This document shows positions 60,435-64,000 of a stretch of DNA of 64,000 bases, in pieces (the first letter of the stretch is position 1; every line of letters starts with the position of its first letter). Source of the stretch: Klebsiella aerogenes KCTC 2190 (GTDB lineage Bacteria > Pseudomonadota > Gammaproteobacteria > Enterobacterales > Enterobacteriaceae); the NCBI RefSeq assembly GCF_000215745.1, contig NC_015663.1, forward strand, positions 2,976,001-3,040,000. Direction: 5' to 3'. The notes beneath the pieces are model-generated. The model saw only the letters and a list, made by a program, of their open reading frames with translations, was not told the origin of the DNA and made no database searches. The position numbers and the translations under genes are program-made.

Positions 60435-60702
60435 GTAACGTTCATTTCCTGGCCGTAAAACGAAAGTCGATCTTTCTGCATGAATAGCGTTTGTTTGGTG
60501 TTATTCATGGCCTAAATGGCTTTCTGGTTATTTAATATGCTTTATAAGTGCATAAATATACACTAATGCGCGGTGAGGGGAAGAGGCAATTTGGGCGATT
60601 ATGCGAATGGCTGAAATAGACCCTTTGGCGTCGCTATCGACGACTCGGGCGGATGTGGTTATGTTATAGGTTTGTACAAACTGATTTTCTGATGGAGCGG
60701 CA
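60435..60702. other. Divergent regulatory gap between dtpD and ybgI
   Basis: This 268-base AT-rich gap holds no credible gene. It presumably carries both promoters. A GGAG element lies just before ybgI; no operator was recognised. Confidence 0.5.
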
Positions 60703-61446
60703 ATGAAAAATAGCGAACTGGAACAATTAATTAACGAAAAACTGAATAGCGCGGCCATCAGTGATTACGCCCCGAATGGCCTGCAGGTCGAAGGGCGGGA
60801 GTCGGTGCGGAAAATCGTTACCGGCGTGACCGCCAGCCAGGCGCTGCTCGATGAAGCCGTGCGTCTGCAGGCGGATGCGGTGATTGTGCATCACGGCTAC
60901 TTCTGGAAAGGCGAGTCGCCGGTGATCCGCGGCATGAAGCGCAATCGGCTGAAAACGTTGCTGGCCAACGATATCAACCTTTATGGCTGGCATTTACCGC
61001 TGGATGCGCATCCGGAACTGGGCAATAACGCCCAACTGGCGCAACTGCTGGGGATCAACGTGATGGGGGAAATCGAACCATTGGTGCCGTGGGGCGAGTT
61101 ATCGATGCCGGTATCCGGGCTGGAACTGGCCTCGTGGATTGAAGCGCGATTGGGACGTAAACCGCTGTGGTGCGGCGATACCGGGCCGGACAAAGTCGCC
61201 CGCGTCGCCTGGTGTACCGGCGGCGGCCAGAGCTTTATCGATAGCGCGGCCCGCTTTGGCGTCGATGCCTTTATTACCGGCGAAGTGTCTGAGCAGACCA
61301 TCCATTCCGCCCGTGAGCAAGGGTTGCATTTTTATGCCGCCGGCCATCATGCCACCGAGCGCGGCGGTATTCGCGCCCTGAGCGAGTGGCTGACGGAAAA
61401 TACCGACCTGGACGTCACCTTTATTGATATCCCTAACCCGGCCTGA
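60703..61446 (+). CDS. ybgI: YbgI, Nif3-like dinuclear metal hydrolase/cyclohydrolase family
   Basis: The 247-residue Nif3/DUF34 protein has E. coli length. Dimetal ligands are visible in IVHHGYFW near the N-terminus and GHHATERGG near the C-terminus. The family is labelled GTP cyclohydrolase 1 type 2 homologue, but the activity of YbgI is not settled. Its stop overlaps a downstream ATG, and the pxp genes follow in the same operon. Confidence 0.94.
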   Translation: MKNSELEQLINEKLNSAAISDYAPNGLQVEGRESVRKIVTGVTASQALLDEAVRLQADAVIVHHGYFWKGESPVIRGMKRNRLKTLLANDINLYGWHLPLDAHPELGNNAQLAQLLGINVMGEIEPLVPWGELSMPVSGLELASWIEARLGRKPLWCGDTGPDKVARVAWCTGGGQSFIDSAARFGVDAFITGEVSEQTIHSAREQGLHFYAAGHHATERGGIRALSEWLTENTDLDVTFIDIPNPA

Positions 61447-61460
61447 TGAGAGAGAAAAAA

Positions 61461-62117
61461 GTGCAGCGAGCGCGTTGTTATCTATTAGGTGAAACGGCGG
61501 TGGTCCTGGAGCTTGAGCCTCCGGTGACCCTGGAGAGCCAAAAACGTATCTGGGGCCTGACGCAGCGGTTAACCGACCACGAAGAAGTGGTTGAAGTGAT
61601 ACCGGGGATGAACAACATCACCGTTGTACTGCGCCGCCCGCAGGAGATGGCGTGGGAGGCGATTGACAAGCTGCAACGCTGGTGGGAAGAGAGCGAAGCG
61701 CTGGAGCCGGAATCCCGTGAGATAAGTATCCCGGTTATCTATGGCGGCGAGGCGGGGCCAGACCTTGGCGACGTCGCGCGCCATTGCGGATTGAGCGAAA
61801 AGCAGGTGGTCGAACTTCACTCTTCGGTGGAGTACATGGTGTGGTTTCTGGGTTTCCAGCCGGGGTTTCCGTACTTTGGCGGCCTGCCGGAGCAGCTGGC
61901 GATGCCGCGTCGCGCCGAGCCGCGCGTACTGGTACCGGCGGGATCGGTTGGTATCGGCGGATCGCAAACCGGTATTTATCCGCTGGCGACGCCGGGCGGC
62001 TGGCAGCTACTGGGGCGCACGCCGCTGGCATTATTCGATCCAAAGCGTGAAGAGCCGGTGCTGCTGCGTTCTGGCGATCGCGTGCGCTTTGTGCCGCAGA
62101 AGGAGGGGGTATGTTGA
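61461..62117 (+). CDS. pxpB: 5-oxoprolinase subunit PxpB
   Basis: The chosen GTG gives [18 protein letters not shown] and 218 residues, the E. coli length, preceded by GAGAGAG. An ATG five codons upstream overlaps the ybgI stop and is an alternative. Family segments are [14 protein letters not shown] and [16 protein letters not shown]. With PxpC it phosphorylates 5-oxoproline in ATP-dependent ring opening. It overlaps pxpC by seven bases. Confidence 0.93.
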   Translation: MQRARCYLLGETAVVLELEPPVTLESQKRIWGLTQRLTDHEEVVEVIPGMNNITVVLRRPQEMAWEAIDKLQRWWEESEALEPESREISIPVIYGGEAGPDLGDVARHCGLSEKQVVELHSSVEYMVWFLGFQPGFPYFGGLPEQLAMPRRAEPRVLVPAGSVGIGGSQTGIYPLATPGGWQLLGRTPLALFDPKREEPVLLRSGDRVRFVPQKEGVC

Positions 62118-63043
62118 AATTTATCCGCGCCGGCATGTACACCTCGGTACAGGATGGCGGCCGGGAAGGCCAGCGCCAGTGGGGAATTAGCCGCTGCGGC
62201 GCGCTGGATAAACCGGCGATGACCATTGCCAATCTGCTGGTGGGCAATGCGCCGGAGACGGCGGCGCTGGAAATTACGCTGGGTCAGGTCGATGTACAGT
62301 TTACCCGCCATTGCTGGTTCGCGTTGACCGGTGCCGCCTGCGAAGCGACGCTCGACGGCGCGCCGGTCTGGCTGGGCTGGCGAATGGAAGCGAAGGCCGG
62401 GCAGCGGCTGGTGCTAAAAAATCCTCAGCATGGGATCCGCAGCTACCTGGCGGTGGCGGGCGGTATCGACGTTCCTGAAGTTTTAGGTTCCCGCTCTACC
62501 GATCTGAAAGTCGGTATCGGCGGAATCGAAGGGCGCCGGTTGCAGGATGGCGATCAATTGAAGATTGGGAAATCCTCCCGCCGCTTTAGTGCTTCGCGCG
62601 GCGTTAAACAGCTGCCGATAGGCAATATTATTCGCGCGCTGCCGGGGCCGGAGTATCACGAATTCGACAGCGTGTCGCAGGAGTCTTTCTGGCGCTCGCC
62701 GTGGAAGCTGAGCCCGCAGAGCAACCGTATGGGCTACCGCCTGCAGGGTCAGCCGCTCAAGCGCACAACCGACCGGGAAATGCTCTCCCATGGCCTGCTG
62801 CCCGGCGTGGTACAGGTACCGCATAACGGCCAGCCGATTGTGTTAATGAACGATGCGCAGACCACCGGCGGCTATCCGCGTATAGCGTGCATTATTGAAG
62901 CCGATATGTACCAACTGGCGCAAATTCCGCTGGGTCAGCCGATCCATTTCGTCCCCTGTTCGCTGGAAGATGCGCTGAAAGCGCGCGCCGACCAGCAGCG
63001 TTACCTTGAACAACTGGCCTGGAGATTAAGCGATGAAAATTGA
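62111..63043 (+). CDS. pxpC: 5-oxoprolinase subunit PxpC
   Basis: The 310-residue biotin-dependent-carboxylase-like protein begins [20 protein letters not shown]. Conserved segments are [25 protein letters not shown] and [13 protein letters not shown]. It partners PxpB in 5-oxoprolinase. It overlaps both neighbours, indicating tight coupling of pxpB, pxpC and pxpA. Confidence 0.94.
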   Translation: MLKFIRAGMYTSVQDGGREGQRQWGISRCGALDKPAMTIANLLVGNAPETAALEITLGQVDVQFTRHCWFALTGAACEATLDGAPVWLGWRMEAKAGQRLVLKNPQHGIRSYLAVAGGIDVPEVLGSRSTDLKVGIGGIEGRRLQDGDQLKIGKSSRRFSASRGVKQLPIGNIIRALPGPEYHEFDSVSQESFWRSPWKLSPQSNRMGYRLQGQPLKRTTDREMLSHGLLPGVVQVPHNGQPIVLMNDAQTTGGYPRIACIIEADMYQLAQIPLGQPIHFVPCSLEDALKARADQQRYLEQLAWRLSDEN

Positions 63044-63776
63044 TTTAAATGCCGACCTCGGCGAAGGCTGCGCCAGCGATAGCTCGCTGCTGCAGCTGGT
63101 CTCTTCCGCCAATATCGCCTGCGGCTTTCACGCCGGCGATGCGCTGCTCATGCAGCAGTGCGTGCGCGAGGCGCTGAAAAATGGCGTCGCTATTGGCGCG
63201 CACCCAAGCTTCCCGGACCGGGAAAATTTCGGCCGCACCGCGATGCAGTTACCGCCAGAGACGGTTTATGCCCAGGTGCTGTATCAAATTGGCGCGCTGG
63301 CGGCAATCGTGCATGCTCAGGGCGGCGAGCTGCGGCACGTCAAACCGCATGGCATGTTGTATAACCAGGCGGCGAAAGAGCCGGCTTTGGCCGATGCCAT
63401 CGCCCGTGCGGTGCGCGATGCCGACGCCGGGTTGGTGCTGGTCGGGCTGGCGGGGAGCGAGCTTATCCGCGCCGGACAGCGCTATCAGCTGACGACGCGC
63501 CAGGAAGTCTTCGCCGATCGCGGTTATCTCGCCGACGGTAGCCTGGTGCCGCGCAGCCAGCCGGGCGCGCTGATAGAGAGCGAAGAGCAGGCGCTGGCGC
63601 AAACGCTGGAAATGGTGCAGCACAATCGGGTGCGCAGCCTGAGCGGCGAATGGGCGCATGTGAAGGCGGAAACGGTCTGTCTGCATGGCGATGGTGCTCA
63701 TGCGCTCGATTTCGCCCGACGCCTGCGCGCCGCGTTTGCCGGGCGCAATATTGACGTCAGCGCGGACATCGATTAA
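63033..63776 (+). CDS. pxpA: 5-oxoprolinase subunit PxpA (LamB/YcsF family)
   Basis: The 247-residue protein begins [20 protein letters not shown] with the YcsF signature and has [10 protein letters not shown] and [10 protein letters not shown]. PxpA hydrolyses the phosphorylated ring intermediate to glutamate. It overlaps pxpC by eleven bases and is followed within 75 bases by a membrane gene in the same direction. Confidence 0.95.
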   Translation: MKIDLNADLGEGCASDSSLLQLVSSANIACGFHAGDALLMQQCVREALKNGVAIGAHPSFPDRENFGRTAMQLPPETVYAQVLYQIGALAAIVHAQGGELRHVKPHGMLYNQAAKEPALADAIARAVRDADAGLVLVGLAGSELIRAGQRYQLTTRQEVFADRGYLADGSLVPRSQPGALIESEEQALAQTLEMVQHNRVRSLSGEWAHVKAETVCLHGDGAHALDFARRLRAAFAGRNIDVSADID

Positions 63777-63849
63777 TCGTCCGCCTGAGTATTTTAATAA
63801 TAATTAAATCAAATAACTAACAACACTCACAACTGAACAGGACGTTATT

Positions 63850-64000
63850 ATGCAAGAGGCGATATCCCTCTGGCCGCTGATCGGCATTGCCGTGATTGTG
63901 GTCGGTTTTGTATTACGCTTTAACCCGGTGCTGGTGGTGATAATCTCCGGGATCGTCACCGGCGTGGCGGCGCATATGCCAATAGCCACTATTCTGGAGA
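63850..64000 (+). CDS. DUF969-type inner-membrane protein (N-terminus only)
   Basis: Fifty codons are present before the window ends, beginning MQEAISLWPLIGIAVIVVGF with one clear hydrophobic helix and a second starting. AGGACG lies upstream. In Klebsiella and Bacillus, paired DUF969/DUF979 membrane proteins with a pyrrolidone-carboxylate peptidase follow such genes, so a role in 5-oxoproline transport is inferred from context. The call rests on a short fragment. Confidence 0.65.
   Translation, partial: MQEAISLWPLIGIAVIVVGFVLRFNPVLVVIISGIVTGVAAHMPIATILE

Overview
The window is ordinary enterobacterial core chromosome. It corresponds to the Escherichia coli interval from rlpA to pxpA (about 14 to 16 min on the E. 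coli map), with gene order almost fully kept. Moderately high GC, the tcuRABC cluster beside fur, chiPQ after glnS, and a DUF969-type membrane gene directly after pxpABC point to the Klebsiella/Raoultella branch of Enterobacteriaceae. That assignment is an inference from synteny and protein similarity recalled from memory, because no search could be run.

Layout from the left. A minus-strand run covers cell elongation and related functions: rlpA (cut by the window edge), mrdB, mrdA, rlmH, rsfS, phpB, nadD, holA, lptE and leuS. Divergent ybeL follows. Where E. coli carries ybeQ to rihA, this genome has a two-gene two-partner secretion locus: a TpsB outer-membrane transporter and an unusually short TpsA exoprotein (10.9-14.4 kb). 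Next come the glutamate/aspartate ABC transporter gltIJKL with an embedded SroC-type small RNA, and then lnt, corC, ybeY, ybeZ and miaB, which face divergent ubiF. A seven-tRNA operon (Met-Leu-Gln-Gln-Met-Gln-Gln) and asnB follow.

The middle holds the amino-sugar regulon. nagBACD and nagE diverge from a region with two NagC operators and a CRP site. glnS and the chitoporin operon chiPQ follow; the chiP leader carries probable NagC boxes, a CRP-like site and an exact ChiX sRNA target. Then come tcuRABC (tricarballylate/citrate uptake and oxidation), fur, fldA, ybfE, ybfF, seqA and pgm.

The right part holds the high-affinity potassium system kdpFABC-kdpDE, including the 29-codon kdpF that starts with GTG. 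After it come ybfA, phrB, dtpD, ybgI and the 5-oxoprolinase operon pxpBCA, which appears to continue into a probable 5-oxoproline transport gene cut by the right edge. No prophage, insertion sequence or CRISPR array was seen. The only clearly accessory piece is the tpsBA locus, which is the best candidate for new biology. Secondary points of interest are RNA and regulatory elements around gltI, ubiF, nagB-nagA, chiP and fur.
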